Origin: an uncultured Neomegalonema sp. | GTDB taxonomy: Bacteria > Pseudomonadota > Alphaproteobacteria > Rhodobacterales > Rhodobacteraceae | Assembly: GCA_937995735.1 (NCBI GenBank) | Contig: CALKIZ010000045.1 | Span: 1 to 64,000, forward strand | Direction of reading: 5' to 3' | DNA: 64,000 nucleotides | In this document: piece by piece, positions 34,924 to 44,725 of the stretch | Numbering within the stretch: position 1 is the first letter of the stretch | How the letters are laid out: each line of letters begins with the position of its first letter | Made by a program: the position numbers and the translations under genes | Notes under the pieces: model-generated | Told to the model about the DNA's origin: nothing | The model's database searches: none | The model's input: only the letters and a program-made list of their open reading frames with translations

Positions 34924-37050
34924 TCACTGCGCCGCCGTCTTGCCGGTGATCGAAGCGGCGGCCCCTGCAATTGCTTCACGGCCTTCCGCCGGGAGCGGGG
35001 CCTCGCCCTCATCATCGACAACAACCCGCACTCTGGGCCGTGCAAAGGGAATACCATGCTCTTCAAACGCATCCTGCATCGCCTGAAAAGCATAGCGGCG
35101 GATGGTGAACTGCGTGCCGGGCTTGGACATAAATTTTGTCGATATGACGAAGCCATAATCATCGACATCAACCGCGCCCTGCGCCTTAAAGGGCTGTAGG
35201 AAATCGTCTTTGATCGCCTCGATTTCCATCATCTCCCGACCAACTTTTTTGAGCAGCTTACGCACCATATTCAGGTCGGTCTCAAAGGGCACACGAACAC
35301 GCAGCTTCATAATCGCCCAGTCGCGGCTAAAGTTTTCGATCACATCCACGGACCCGAAAGGAACCGTATTCAGCGCCCCGCGATGGTGGCGCAATTTCAT
35401 GGAACGCACAGAGATTTGCTCGACCGTTCCTTTGGCCGCGCCCACATCAATATACTCACCCAGCCGGAAGGCGTCCTCCAACAAGAAAAAGAACCCCGTC
35501 ACAATGTCTTTCACGAGGGTCTGAGAGCCAAAGCCAATCGCCAGCCCAACAACACCAGCGCCCGCCAAGAGTGGTCCTGTCTCCACGCCCAACGCAGAAA
35601 GCGTCACCAAGACGACCAGCATGGATAAGGCGATCAATGCCGCCCGTCGCAGCAAAGGCAGCAATGTACGGGTCCGGCTTTTCCCGGGTCCGCCTGTCTC
35701 GCCTTCCATACCCGCCGTCATGCCATGTTTCTCGGCATATTCGGCATCTTCCTGAGCGATTTTCCGATCAAGAAAGACCCGGATCACTTGCCAGATTGCA
35801 TAGGCAACGGACACGATTGCAGCAATCTGGATCAGCGCATTAAAAATCCGCGACTGGATACCGGCCTCATCTGTGGTGTTGAACTCAACACGCCACGCAA
35901 CCGCCAGCGAGATAATGACCAAAAGAAACAGGGCAATCCGCGCAATCCGCGCGGCAATCGACAGATTGATCTGAGGCGTCCCGTCAAGCGCCGACGCTGC
36001 ACGTGCCAACGCTGACTCGCCAATTGGGATCAGGATCACCAGCATCATCGTGAAAACGGCGGCCCCATACAAAGGCAAGCCCCCAAGGAAAACACTCACC
36101 ATCAACCCGATGAACAAAACGGGTGGCAAAATGACCGCAACCGTCGGCCAAATCTGAGCAACAACTTGCCTGAACGAAGAGGGGTTTTCTTCTGCGGCGA
36201 GGATGTCTCCCGCAATGGCGCGATGCGAAATTGCAATCGTAAACGTCAGCAAAATGGTTGTGATGACTCCAACGAGAACAAGGAGCAGATCATGCACAGG
36301 CCCATGAATTCCAATCGCCGCAAAAGATGCACAACTGAAAAATCCGAAAGACCCGAACCCGACTGTGGCAAGAATTGCATTGTGGAATCGGCGCGCGTCG
36401 TTATCGCCCATCGCCGGAATGCGATACTCAGGCTCCTTTGGTCTAAAGAGAGCGCGGCTTCCATCCGCGACCAACGAGACAATCAATGTTGCAGCAAGGA
36501 AGAAGAAAAACAACGTTCTGTCGCGGGAATCCGAAGGGGCGAAGATAAAAAATGTCGCTGTGGCAAGGACTGCCAAAACCAAAATTCCCGCGCCTTCGAC
36601 CATCAACTGCGAAACGAGGCGGCTGGCCCGTGATGCCGGACGTCCGTTCGTCTCAAAAACATGCTTGAGCCGACGCCGCACGAAGATGGATGCAATCACA
36701 CCGGCCGCAATCGAGGCGAGGAAAGCCACCGCAAACCGGCCAAAACCGCCGCCATCCCGTTTGCTCGTCATGCGATGCCACCACCGCCCCGGCAAAGCGG
36801 GCAATTGATCGTAAGCCCCGAAAATCTTCGAGGCTTTTGATTTTACGCGCGAAAATTTGGTTTGAAACTGCCATGCCAGTTTCGCCGGATTGAATGCCTG
36901 TTCCGGTTTGACGTCTGCGCTGTTCAGATGTTCGTTCAGCAGTTCCTGAACTTCCAAACCCTCGAAAGCCGGAAGATCTTCGGCCATCGCAGATGACGCT
37001 GCGCCGACAAAAAAGCAGACAAACCCCAGCAATAGAAATATTCGTTTCAT
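34924..37050 (-). CDS. MscS-family mechanosensitive channel with N-terminal extension
   Basis: A 708-residue inner-membrane protein. A signal peptide (to about residue 23, ASSAMA) is followed by a periplasmic stretch, then many hydrophobic helices, and the MscS core near residues 480-690: pore-lining helix AGAGVVGLAIGFGSQTLVKDIVTGFFFLLEDAF, then beta domain DVGAAKGTVEQISVRSMKLRHHRGALNTVPFG. This architecture matches the long YbdG/YnaI/YjeP-like or DUF3772 members. It releases solutes on osmotic down-shock. ATG at 37050 chosen; a TTG two codons upstream is possible. Confidence 0.9.
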   Translation of the reverse strand: MKRIFLLLGFVCFFVGAASSAMAEDLPAFEGLEVQELLNEHLNSADVKPEQAFNPAKLAWQFQTKFSRVKSKASKIFGAYDQLPALPGRWWHRMTSKRDGGGFGRFAVAFLASIAAGVIASIFVRRRLKHVFETNGRPASRASRLVSQLMVEGAGILVLAVLATATFFIFAPSDSRDRTLFFFFLAATLIVSLVADGSRALFRPKEPEYRIPAMGDNDARRFHNAILATVGFGSFGFFSCASFAAIGIHGPVHDLLLVLVGVITTILLTFTIAISHRAIAGDILAAEENPSSFRQVVAQIWPTVAVILPPVLFIGLMVSVFLGGLPLYGAAVFTMMLVILIPIGESALARAASALDGTPQINLSIAARIARIALFLLVIISLAVAWRVEFNTTDEAGIQSRIFNALIQIAAIVSVAYAIWQVIRVFLDRKIAQEDAEYAEKHGMTAGMEGETGGPGKSRTRTLLPLLRRAALIALSMLVVLVTLSALGVETGPLLAGAGVVGLAIGFGSQTLVKDIVTGFFFLLEDAFRLGEYIDVGAAKGTVEQISVRSMKLRHHRGALNTVPFGSVDVIENFSRDWAIMKLRVRVPFETDLNMVRKLLKKVGREMMEIEAIKDDFLQPFKAQGAVDVDDYGFVISTKFMSKPGTQFTIRRYAFQAMQDAFEEHGIPFARPRVRVVVDDEGEAPLPAEGREAIAGAAASITGKTAAQ

Positions 37051-37202
37051 ATACAACCGGCTTTCATATTCATGCGAACAGATTTGAAATTAAAATGCGT
37101 CGCCGCAGCGTTATCCGGCGGAAAAGTAAAATCAATCAACTTTGCTATTGTATTCAACGTAATCCGATGAATTGAGAGGGCAATGAACAGGGTTATTCAT
37201 TC

Positions 37203-37227
37203 AATTCCCCAAAACATTCGGGGAATT
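37203..37227. terminator. Hairpin between MscS and heparinase genes
   Basis: AATTCCCC-AAAACATTC-GGGGAATT is a perfect 8-bp stem. It is located after the heparinase stop and upstream of the MscS gene, so it may terminate heparinase transcription. The T-run (TTTATCC) lies on the plus-strand side, so orientation is ambiguous. Confidence 0.4.
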
Positions 37228-37269
37228 TTATCCTCTTAACCGTCCCGCCCGGTAGTACAGCATTTTGCG

Positions 37270-38988
37270 TTAAGCTGTGGGGCCAACGCGCTTGAGCGCC
37301 CACCGCACTTGTCCGCCCTCGTCCTTCAAAAGACCATGAATCACGACCTGTTTCGTGCTTCGCGGGCTTGCGGGACGCGGGATATATATGCTGTCTTCGA
37401 TGGCCAGGCGCCCGCCCGACGCAAGCATCTGCCAGCGTTCTTCGTTAGCAAGCGTGAGCAGAACCGACTTTTCCGACACTTCAGGCATAACATCCGGGTG
37501 CAGGTGAAACCGCACGGCAAAAGCGGGACCGTCCGGCGTTTTCCTTTTAGCCCGCGCCCGCTCAAGCGTTTTTGCCCCGCCTTTGACGAGGCTCAGCGTA
37601 TCCTCGCCCCGTAAATCCGACCCATCCGGTGACAGGAACAACCGCCGATAATGCACAAGGCCAAACTTCGCGGCATAACCGTCATGCGCCGCAAGCGCCC
37701 ATACACCGTCTTCATCTTCTTCCCGTTCACGCTCAAAAACCTGCGCCGTATTCGTCACACTACGCAGCGGCGTCGACGATGATCCGGAAAACTCGGCGGG
37801 CGATTGATCGGCTAGCGTCAACGCTGAATGAGCCGCAGAAACACGACATCCACTTTCCCATTCCGCATCCAGATGCGCTGCCGAACCGCAATTTGTAATG
37901 ATCCTGTGCGGACCGACTGAAACTTCCAATGCCAAAGGCGCGGCATGAACCGTGCGTGCATAGCGCCCTGTCGGGATACTACCAGCATCAAGCAGCACAT
38001 TCATGCGGCCCGCCGCCATCCGAACGAAACCCGTTTCATTCGCATCAAGCAATGCAGGCGCAGACTCGCCGCTATCGACAAGAACGCGATTGACCGCCTC
38101 TGCGCTCTCTTCATATCCGCCGTGGAAAAGGCCCAAGCCGCCGTCGCTGTGCCGCAACATCCTCAGGGCGGGAACAGCTCCGGCAATCATCGGGGTGAGA
38201 CGGTCGGCAATTTCCTGATTTCCCGAGGCAATAAGATCAGCCCGAACTTGATTAAGCCGGGCAATCCGCTCGAGCAGATGGCACGGATTATGGCTGGCCG
38301 GACCACCATCGGGCAATGATGCAGCGGCAGCGGCTTTGATAAAAGTTTTCAAACCACCAGTAAGCAGCTTCCGCTCACCCGGCAAGCACAAGCCGGTATA
38401 AACCACGCCCATCGCGGCGCGCATACGGTCCATCGGGTCGGCTTCCGACCCTGCTGTCTTCGCCAGATAACGCCCTTGCATTCCGAGCGACTTGAGAAAT
38501 GCGCTGCGATATGTCGGCTCCGCATTTTCCATCAGCAGGGTCGCACTCATGCACCATGACGTGACGCGCTCGCCGGCAATAGCGGGACGCCAGGCAAATC
38601 CGGCGCTAGAGCCATGCTTATGCAGCCAGCCATCGACAAATCGGCGGGCGGCACTGCGTGAGGCGGGACCATCACCGGCGCGAAAATGCTTCAGCCATTC
38701 AAACCCGTGCAACCCGGTTGCCCATTGAGCATTCGGCGCGGCAACACGCCACGGATCACCGCGCTCGACTTTTGCCGTGGCTCCATGGAACAAAAAATGC
38801 CCGCGAAGCATCGCCTCAGCTTCCTCCGAAGAACCCACATCAAGAGAATGAGGCCGGAAGGCAAAGCTGTCTGCCACCTCGCCCGGCATGGCTAGCCTGC
38901 GCGTGACGTGTCCGTGCCATACATCACGTGCGCTCGCACCGATACGGGCGGGGATTGGAAGAGCGAAACGGGGGTCGTTCTGTGGCAT
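37270..38988 (-). CDS. Heparinase II/III family protein
   Basis: A 572-residue protein with the alginate-lyase-like N-terminal toroid (WATGLHGFEWLKHFRAG; ERVTSWCMSATLLMENAEP) and the C-terminal heparinase II/III beta-sandwich (GFVRMAAGRMNVLLDAGSIPTGRYARTVHAAPLALEVSVG, HLDAEWE, AHDGYAAKFGLVHYRRLFLSPDG). Rhizobiales and Rhodobacterales carry it in a conserved housekeeping neighbourhood, and its polysaccharide substrate is not known. There is no signal peptide, so it may not act on external glycans. Divergent from ftsY. Confidence 0.88.
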   Translation of the reverse strand: MPQNDPRFALPIPARIGASARDVWHGHVTRRLAMPGEVADSFAFRPHSLDVGSSEEAEAMLRGHFLFHGATAKVERGDPWRVAAPNAQWATGLHGFEWLKHFRAGDGPASRSAARRFVDGWLHKHGSSAGFAWRPAIAGERVTSWCMSATLLMENAEPTYRSAFLKSLGMQGRYLAKTAGSEADPMDRMRAAMGVVYTGLCLPGERKLLTGGLKTFIKAAAAASLPDGGPASHNPCHLLERIARLNQVRADLIASGNQEIADRLTPMIAGAVPALRMLRHSDGGLGLFHGGYEESAEAVNRVLVDSGESAPALLDANETGFVRMAAGRMNVLLDAGSIPTGRYARTVHAAPLALEVSVGPHRIITNCGSAAHLDAEWESGCRVSAAHSALTLADQSPAEFSGSSSTPLRSVTNTAQVFEREREEDEDGVWALAAHDGYAAKFGLVHYRRLFLSPDGSDLRGEDTLSLVKGGAKTLERARAKRKTPDGPAFAVRFHLHPDVMPEVSEKSVLLTLANEERWQMLASGGRLAIEDSIYIPRPASPRSTKQVVIHGLLKDEGGQVRWALKRVGPTA

Positions 38989-39124
38989 TTGCTCGGCCTC
39001 ATTTCTTAAGGCTTTTATTATAGAAGCGCAGAACTACGGAATTAGGGCGATTTTGTCACGCGCGTTTCGTTAAACGTGAAAATCGTATCTTCCCCCGGCG
39101 AAAGACAAGCGTTATTCGTGCCGC

Positions 39125-40042
39125 ATGAGTTTTTTCAAAAAAATGAAGGAGCGGTTTTTAAAGGCCAGCTCCAAGATTACCGGCGGCGTCGAAGCGATTG
39201 CCGAGCGTAAAGTTCTCGATGATGCAGCACTGGAAGAGTTGGAAGACCTGCTCATCCAAGCTGATCTTGGCGTTAACGTCGCCATGCGCGCATCCGCAGC
39301 GGTGGCCGAGGGGCGCTTTGGCAAAAAGATCGCAGCGGATGAAATCACGCGGCTTTTGTCGGAAGAAGTCGCACGGATTGTTGAACCCGTGGCAAAGCCC
39401 TTGCCGATCTATCCCGACAAGAAACCGCAGGTTATTCTCGTGGTTGGCGTCAATGGCGCAGGAAAAACCACGACCATCGGCAAGCTGTCCGCACAGTTAA
39501 AAGCCGCTGGCAAGTCTGTCGTTGTCGCGGCGGGGGATACCTTCCGCGCCGCAGCCATCGAACAGCTACAAATCTGGGGTGAACGCGCGGGCGTGCCGGT
39601 GATCGCAAAAGAGGTCGGCTCGGACGCTGCCGGAGTAGCATTTGAGGCCATGGAACAAGCCACCGCGATGGGCGCGGATATTCTGATGATCGACACGGCA
39701 GGACGGTTGCAGAACCGGGCAGACTTGATGAGCGAGTTGGAAAAGATCGTCCGAGTGATCCGCAAACGCGACGAAACCGCACCCCATAATACCTTGTTGG
39801 TGCTGGACGCTACCGTAGGCCAGAATGCAATCTCACAAGCGGACATCTTCAGCCAAGTCGCGGATGTCTCCGGCCTTATCATGACCAAAATGGACGGCAC
39901 AGCCAAAGGCGGGGTGCTGGTCGCGTTGGCCGATAAATTCGGTTTACCGATCCACGCGATTGGCGTCGGCGAGCAAGTCGACGACCTGCAACCCTTTGAT
40001 CCCGAAGAATTTGCCGATGCCTTGACGGGACGGGCAGAGTAA
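39125..40042 (+). CDS. ftsY: Signal recognition particle receptor FtsY
   Basis: A 305-residue SRP GTPase. The N domain (residues 1-90) precedes the G domain with GVNGAGKTTTIGKL (G1), DTFRAAAIEQL (the insertion box), DTAGRLQN (G3), TKMDGTAKGG (G4) and GVGEQVDDLQPFDPEEF at the C-terminus. The acidic A domain is short, as in many Alphaproteobacteria. It docks ribosome-SRP complexes at the inner membrane. It precedes ispZ by 151 bases. A small hairpin (39061-39078) lies in its leader. Confidence 0.96.
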   Translation: MSFFKKMKERFLKASSKITGGVEAIAERKVLDDAALEELEDLLIQADLGVNVAMRASAAVAEGRFGKKIAADEITRLLSEEVARIVEPVAKPLPIYPDKKPQVILVVGVNGAGKTTTIGKLSAQLKAAGKSVVVAAGDTFRAAAIEQLQIWGERAGVPVIAKEVGSDAAGVAFEAMEQATAMGADILMIDTAGRLQNRADLMSELEKIVRVIRKRDETAPHNTLLVLDATVGQNAISQADIFSQVADVSGLIMTKMDGTAKGGVLVALADKFGLPIHAIGVGEQVDDLQPFDPEEFADALTGRAE

Positions 40043-40193
40043 ATACAGGCACTCGGTGTCAGCTTCGCCGAGAGCTTGTGACAATGAGATTACTCAATTT
40101 AAGTAACGCTCGTCATATTTACTATGTAAACGCGCTCTTTAACCTGAGCGAAACTGCGCTATGTGAGGGTGCTGTATGCACCACGGAGAGATC

Positions 40194-40916
40194 ATGACCG
40201 CTGAGACAACTGCGCCCGATGGCGATCCAGATCACGAAATCACGGAAAATCCGTGGCTTAAGCTGGCTTTGGAAGTCGGTCCGCTGCTGATTTTCTTTGG
40301 CGCATACAGCTATGGTGCGGACCTTGCGGCATGGGCCGGTTATCCGAATTTCGGCCTAAAGCCCGATGAAATCGCTTTGGTTGCAGCGGGTGGAGACGGC
40401 GCGCAGGCCGCTTTATCCAAAACCAAAATCATGGCGGCGACGGCTGTCTTTATGCCGACGATGGTGCTGGCGGTTGCAATTTCGTGGTTTGTCGCCAAGA
40501 AAATTCCGGTCATGCCGATGTTCAGTCTCGTTCTGGTGCTGATTTTCGGCGGCCTGACGATCTGGCTTCAAAATGAAACCTTCTTCAAAATGAAGCCGAC
40601 AATCCTGAATATCTTTTTCGGATTGGCCCTGCTTGGCGGGCTGGCACTGGGTAAGATGTTTTTGAAGGTGATATTCGCCGAAGGCTGGTCAATCACCGAT
40701 GAAGGCTGGCGCGTCCTGACAATCCGTTGGGCGCTGTTCTTTTTCTTTATGGCGCTGCTCAACGAGATCGTATGGCGCAATTTTTCCAGCGATACATGGG
40801 TTCAGTTCAAGGTCTGGGGAAATTTCCCGATCACGATGGTCTTTGCGGTTTTCCAAATGCGGATCGTCTCGCAATACGCACTGCCTGAAAGCGATGAAGA
40901 AACCGCCTTATCCTGA
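40194..40916 (+). CDS. yciB: Inner-membrane protein YciB / septation protein A (IspZ)
   Basis: A 240-residue membrane protein with five to six helices. Family signs are ENPWLKLALEVGPLLIFFGAY, QNETFFKMKPTILNIFFG and LNEIVWRNFSSDTWVQFKVWG. YciB/IspZ contributes to cell-envelope assembly and septation. GGAGAG just before the ATG at 40194 supports that start over the one six codons earlier. In many Alphaproteobacteria it follows ftsY, as here. Confidence 0.92.
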   Translation: MTAETTAPDGDPDHEITENPWLKLALEVGPLLIFFGAYSYGADLAAWAGYPNFGLKPDEIALVAAGGDGAQAALSKTKIMAATAVFMPTMVLAVAISWFVAKKIPVMPMFSLVLVLIFGGLTIWLQNETFFKMKPTILNIFFGLALLGGLALGKMFLKVIFAEGWSITDEGWRVLTIRWALFFFFMALLNEIVWRNFSSDTWVQFKVWGNFPITMVFAVFQMRIVSQYALPESDEETALS

Positions 40917-40923
40917 AACGGTT

Positions 40924-40952
40924 TAGGATGCAGCGGTAAACACTGCATCCTA
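40924..40952. terminator. Bidirectional hairpin between yciB and flotillin genes
   Basis: TAGGATGCAG-CGGTAAACA-CTGCATCCTA, a perfect 10-bp stem in the 47-base gap between convergent genes. It probably ends both transcripts. There is no T-run on either side, so this is a structural inference. Confidence 0.5.
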
Positions 40953-40963
40953 CTTGGCAACAC

Positions 40964-42658
40964 TTAGAAGTTTTTGAAGTCTTCAATCGTCGCGTCTCTT
41001 GGCTCCACACAAGGCGGGTCGTTCGCAATCGGTGTCGTACTCGCATCGTTCAAAAGACCGGTAACACCGCCATCGAGACTAACACCGACCTCTTCACCCA
41101 GCTTCTTAAGCGCGGGCAACTGCACAGCCATCGCACCAATCGCATCAACAGCCTGAGTAATCGGACTACCGCTTGCTTGCGCGGGGGCAGCGTCACCGCC
41201 ATTGCTGTTTGCGCCATTAAGACCCGTGACGTGGTGGATTTTAATCGAGTCGATCTTTTCAGCAGGTTTCACCATCTGAGCAACAATGTCAGGCAATGCG
41301 GCCAGACGCGCGAGCTGCACTTTCATCGCCGCAATCTCTGTTGAGATTTCATTCTCGGCGGCGACCAGCGCACGTGTACCTTCAGCCTCAGCCAGCTTAT
41401 CGGTTTTCTTCGCCTCTGCCCGGATGGTCAGAGCATTCGCCTCGGCAGTCGCCTCTTCACGAAGGGCTTCGGCACGGTCAGCAGCAGCGGCTTTTTCTGC
41501 AGCAGCAGAAAGTTTGACGCCGGTTGCTTCGCGCTCTGCTTCGCGTTCCGCTTCAATAACCGCGATGCGTTTTACACGCTCTGCTTCGGCAACCTGACGG
41601 GCAGTCGTCACAGCTTCAGCGGCTTTCGCGGCCTCAGCGCGCGCAGTATCAGCCGAAGCACGGGCACGGCTTTCCTCTTCGGATTTCGTTGCGATGATGA
41701 TCTGACGTTCCTGATCGGCAACTTCAATCTGACGTTCTTTTGCGATCTCCGCCGCGCGGATGGCTTCTTCGCGTTCGATTTCAGAAGCACGGATGAGACG
41801 CTCTTTTTGAATACGCGCTTGTTCAGCTTCACGTTCGGCATCTTGTCTGCGCGTCGCGATTTCCGCTTCCTGAGCAGCGCGCTTGGTTTCGATTTCCTGA
41901 ATCTGCGCGATACCGGCTTCTTGTTCTTCGCGGTCAATCTCCAGCTTGCGTTTCGCCGCTTCCATTGCAGCTTGACGCACAGCGGTATCGGCTTCGGCAT
42001 CAATCAAAGCGCGCTTTTTCTTCGAATTGGCAATCACTTCAGCCAATTGACGCATACCCACAGCGTTAAAGGCATTGTTCTCATCAAGATGCTCAAACGG
42101 CGTTTGATCAAGCGCGGTCAGCGACACCGATTCCAACTCAAGACCGTTCTTGAGCAGATCTTCGGAAACCGCATTCTGCACTTCTTGCACAAAGTCGGAA
42201 CGGTTTTCGTGCAGGCCGTCCATCGTCATACGCGCAGCCACCGACCGCAGGCCATCAACCAGTTTACCTTCGATCATCTCGCGCAGCTCATTCACATCAA
42301 AGGTCCGATCACCGAGCGTTTGCGCAGCACGGGCAATGCCTTCTTCCGTGGCGTTCACCGAGACATAGAATTCGACACCAACATCAACACGCATTCTGTC
42401 CTTGGTAATCAACGAAGCATCACCGCTGCGATTCACTTCAAGGCGCAGGGTCTTCATATTAACAAGGCTAATTTCATGCAGCATCGGAATCACAACCGCA
42501 CCGCCATCCATCACGACCTTCCGACCACCCATGCCGGTTTTCACGAGGCTCACCTCACGGGTCGCACGCTGATAAAGACGCGCGCCGACAAAGCCGACAA
42601 AAATTAAGAGCGCAAGAATAGCAAGTACGGGAATGGCGAGGGATTGTAGAATATCCAT
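40964..42658 (-). CDS. Flotillin family (SPFH) protein, YqiK-like
   Basis: A 564-residue membrane-anchored protein. One N-terminal helix (residues 5-27) is followed by the SPFH domain (VNRSGDASLITKDRMRVDVGVEFYV) and a very long Ala/Glu-rich coiled coil (residues about 210-460) built from EAE/RAE repeats. The C-terminal part is low-complexity with an acidic tail. Flotillins scaffold membrane microdomains. AAGGAGA precedes the ATG at 42658; the frame opens with TTG one codon earlier. It is next to its usual NfeD-like partner. Confidence 0.92.
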   Translation of the reverse strand: MDILQSLAIPVLAILALLIFVGFVGARLYQRATREVSLVKTGMGGRKVVMDGGAVVIPMLHEISLVNMKTLRLEVNRSGDASLITKDRMRVDVGVEFYVSVNATEEGIARAAQTLGDRTFDVNELREMIEGKLVDGLRSVAARMTMDGLHENRSDFVQEVQNAVSEDLLKNGLELESVSLTALDQTPFEHLDENNAFNAVGMRQLAEVIANSKKKRALIDAEADTAVRQAAMEAAKRKLEIDREEQEAGIAQIQEIETKRAAQEAEIATRRQDAEREAEQARIQKERLIRASEIEREEAIRAAEIAKERQIEVADQERQIIIATKSEEESRARASADTARAEAAKAAEAVTTARQVAEAERVKRIAVIEAEREAEREATGVKLSAAAEKAAAADRAEALREEATAEANALTIRAEAKKTDKLAEAEGTRALVAAENEISTEIAAMKVQLARLAALPDIVAQMVKPAEKIDSIKIHHVTGLNGANSNGGDAAPAQASGSPITQAVDAIGAMAVQLPALKKLGEEVGVSLDGGVTGLLNDASTTPIANDPPCVEPRDATIEDFKNF

Positions 42659-42688
42659 CAATGTCTCCTTGATTAAAATTCAGGTCGG

Positions 42689-43390
42689 TTAGTCGTCGTC
42701 AATGCGTATGGCGCGGAGCGATCCATCACTCAGGCGGATCGTTGCGATTTCGGTTCCTTGCGGAAAAGCGTCTTCGTCTTTCATCGGCTCGATCATGGCG
42801 TAGTGCATGTTGCCGTAACCATCGGTCAGGCGCGCTTGAGCGGGATTGCCGCGCCGCGCAGTCCCGACAGTGATCACGCCCCGCCGTCCGCCGTAAGAAC
42901 GGCTGGAAATCGCGGTTGTCTCCAGCTTTGGCATGATGCGGCCAATAAACCGCGCAAAGCGGGCGCTGATCGCAAGAGCCACTGGCAAGGCAATAACCGA
43001 AGCGATGAACGCTGGCAGCGGCGCACCGATAACAGCGTTCAGCACGGCTTGCAGCGTATAGCCCGCCAAACCGAAGGCCGTTAAAAACCCGGCCAGCCAA
43101 ATTGCGAAGGGGGCTTCGCCGAGGCCAAGCCAACCCGCGAGGCCGCTTACTCCATCGCCGCCGGAAACCGCTTCCGCCCCTTCAAGATCGGCTTCAAAGC
43201 CTGCTTCCGCGTCAAAACCCGCATCGACATCAAGACCCGGTTCAGCGTCAAGCGAGACGTCAGAATCGCCGCCGAGAAGACTGGCGCCCATCAACATCAT
43301 CACCAGTTCCAGCACGACCATTCCAACGACCACGCCCAAAGAAACAGCGAAAGGTTGCATGTGCGGACTGAAAAATAGGTCGAGCGTCAT
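42689..43390 (-). CDS. NfeD/YqiJ-like membrane protein with OB-fold
   Basis: A 233-residue protein with three hydrophobic helices in the N-terminal two-thirds, an acidic glycine-rich segment (residues about 45-75), and a C-terminal OB-fold (RRGVITVGTARRGNPAQARLTDGYGNMHYAMIEPM). YqiJ/NfeD proteins are encoded next to flotillins and work with them at the membrane. I prefer the ATG at 43390 because GAGG is six bases before it; the one at 43396 is too close to that site. The two genes are 30 bases apart and form an operon. Confidence 0.85.
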   Translation of the reverse strand: MTLDLFFSPHMQPFAVSLGVVVGMVVLELVMMLMGASLLGGDSDVSLDAEPGLDVDAGFDAEAGFEADLEGAEAVSGGDGVSGLAGWLGLGEAPFAIWLAGFLTAFGLAGYTLQAVLNAVIGAPLPAFIASVIALPVALAISARFARFIGRIMPKLETTAISSRSYGGRRGVITVGTARRGNPAQARLTDGYGNMHYAMIEPMKDEDAFPQGTEIATIRLSDGSLRAIRIDDD

Positions 43391-43396
43391 CGGCAT

Positions 43397-43742
43397 CCTC
43401 TGTCACGCGATGATTTTATTGGGCTTTCGCCGCCATCGCTTATTGGTCTTGTACAACCTATATGGGTACACAACCTTGTGATTGTAAGATGCGTATATGT
43501 AACTTTTTATAGTAAACAGCCGGTTACGACCCGCGCAGAATGATTAATTCGGCGTCTTGCACGGTATTGCGACAGGCAGATCATGCTACACGACAGCCAC
43601 CGTCATTACTCGACTTGTTCGGGTAATCCAGAGCCACTAATGCCGACGCCTGCCGCGCTGGATCGCCGGAATGAATCCGGCGAAGACCCCCAGATATGTA
43701 AAGTGTCGTGTGCAGGCAGACGTTCAAAGAAACGCCTACCGA
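43397..43742. other. 346-base intergenic region with a palindromic repeat
   Basis: No gene seen. It holds the promoter side of the NfeD-like gene and, in its second half, a degenerate palindromic repeat element (43588-43711). Its first half is AT-rich with no clear signal. Confidence 0.5.
43588..43711. repeat. Degenerate alphaproteobacterial palindromic repeat element
   Basis: Eight-base terminal inverted repeats ACACGACA (43588-43595) and TGTCGTGT (43704-43711) enclose a CGTCATTA ... GGGTAATCCAGAG ... CTGGATCGCC-GGAATGAATCC-GGCG pattern, including a perfect CGCCGGA-ATGAA-TCCGGCG hairpin. This resembles the CGTCATTCCCGG...GGAATCCAG intergenic repeats common in Alphaproteobacteria, in a decayed form. 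It sits just downstream of the ankyrin gene and might act as its terminator. Confidence 0.6.
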
Positions 43743-44408
43743 CTATTGCAGAATTTCAATGATCTCATCATAGCCGCGTGTTTGGGCGTGCTCTAAAGGC
43801 GTGATTCCATTGCGGTCGGTAATGGATTTATCCGCGCCCGCTTCAACGAGTATCTGCACGGTTTTGATATGATCCGAACCGCCATCCCCCAGCACAACAG
43901 CCTCCATCAAAGCGGTCCACACAAGGTTATTAACGTGATCAAGCGGCGCACCGCCTTCAACAAGGCGCGCGACAACATCGTGATGTCCGAGATGCGCGGC
44001 GGCAATCAGCGCCGTACCGTCATAAATGCTGGTGACCAAATCCGGCTTGTTCCCGAGTTCCATCGCAAGCGACACCATCTCAGGATCATTGGCGACGGAG
44101 GCAATCGTCAGAACGTCATAGACGCGGTTCTCCAAAGCATTCATATCCGCGCCGCCCTTCGCGAGCGCCCTGAGCGCATCGTCATGCGAGGCAAAGGCCG
44201 CAACATGCGCCGGGGTCCGCCCCGAACCATCGCGCGCATCAAGATCTGCACCATCGGCAATCAAACGCTTGATCTCGCGCACATCTCCTTCATGCGCCGC
44301 AAGATGCAGCCCTGAATAGGATGCAATTTCAGAAGGCGAAGGAGCGGTCTGCGCACCAACCGGACCGGCAAACATCGAAACAGCCGCAAAAATGAAAGCA
44401 CGGATCAT
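43743..44408 (-). CDS. Exported ankyrin-repeat protein
   Basis: A 221-residue protein with a signal peptide (residues 1-20, GPVGAQ) and about five ankyrin repeats (GLHLAAHEGDVREIKRLIADGADLD; TPAHVAAFASHDDALRALAKGGADMN; ALIAAAHLGHHDVVARLVEGGAPLD). Periplasmic ankyrin proteins of this kind are often linked to catalase or stress, but no partner is nearby. AGGGGTGA upstream supports the ATG at 44408. Confidence 0.88.
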   Translation of the reverse strand: MIRAFIFAAVSMFAGPVGAQTAPSPSEIASYSGLHLAAHEGDVREIKRLIADGADLDARDGSGRTPAHVAAFASHDDALRALAKGGADMNALENRVYDVLTIASVANDPEMVSLAMELGNKPDLVTSIYDGTALIAAAHLGHHDVVARLVEGGAPLDHVNNLVWTALMEAVVLGDGGSDHIKTVQILVEAGADKSITDRNGITPLEHAQTRGYDEIIEILQ

Positions 44409-44547
44409 TGGATCACCCCTATAAATTATGGACCGACCCTTTTGACAGGGCAGCAAGAGCAATCATTGCATGACTCCCAAACAGAGTCTCCAGCCTCTTC
44501 GTCTATCTGCGGTCGTCACTCTGCAGAGAGAGCTTACTGTCCCGAGC

Positions 44548-44574
44548 GCAATGCAGCATGAAATGCTGCTTTGC
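44548..44574. other. Hairpin in the ankyrin-CoA transferase gap
   Basis: GCAA-T-GCAGCAT-GAA-ATGCTGC-T-TTGC forms a 12-bp stem with one mismatch and a three-base loop. It lies between divergent genes (about 140 bases from each), so it is more likely a regulatory structure or a repeat remnant than a terminator. Confidence 0.35.
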
Positions 44575-44725
44575 AGACGCGGGATCTCCTAGATTGGGAG
44601 ATAAATCTTCGTCGCATACTGGCTCCGCATTCAGCACGGGGCTAAAGGAAAATGTCCATACGATTGCCACACATCATCACAACACGCGCTTTTTCATCGA
44701 GCCGGGATAGGCTAAGGCTGTCTCC

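Noticed and set aside
41807..42607. 266-codon frame opposite the flotillin gene
   Set aside because: Mirror of the Ala/Glu-rich coiled coil; no ribosome site and no recognisable family.
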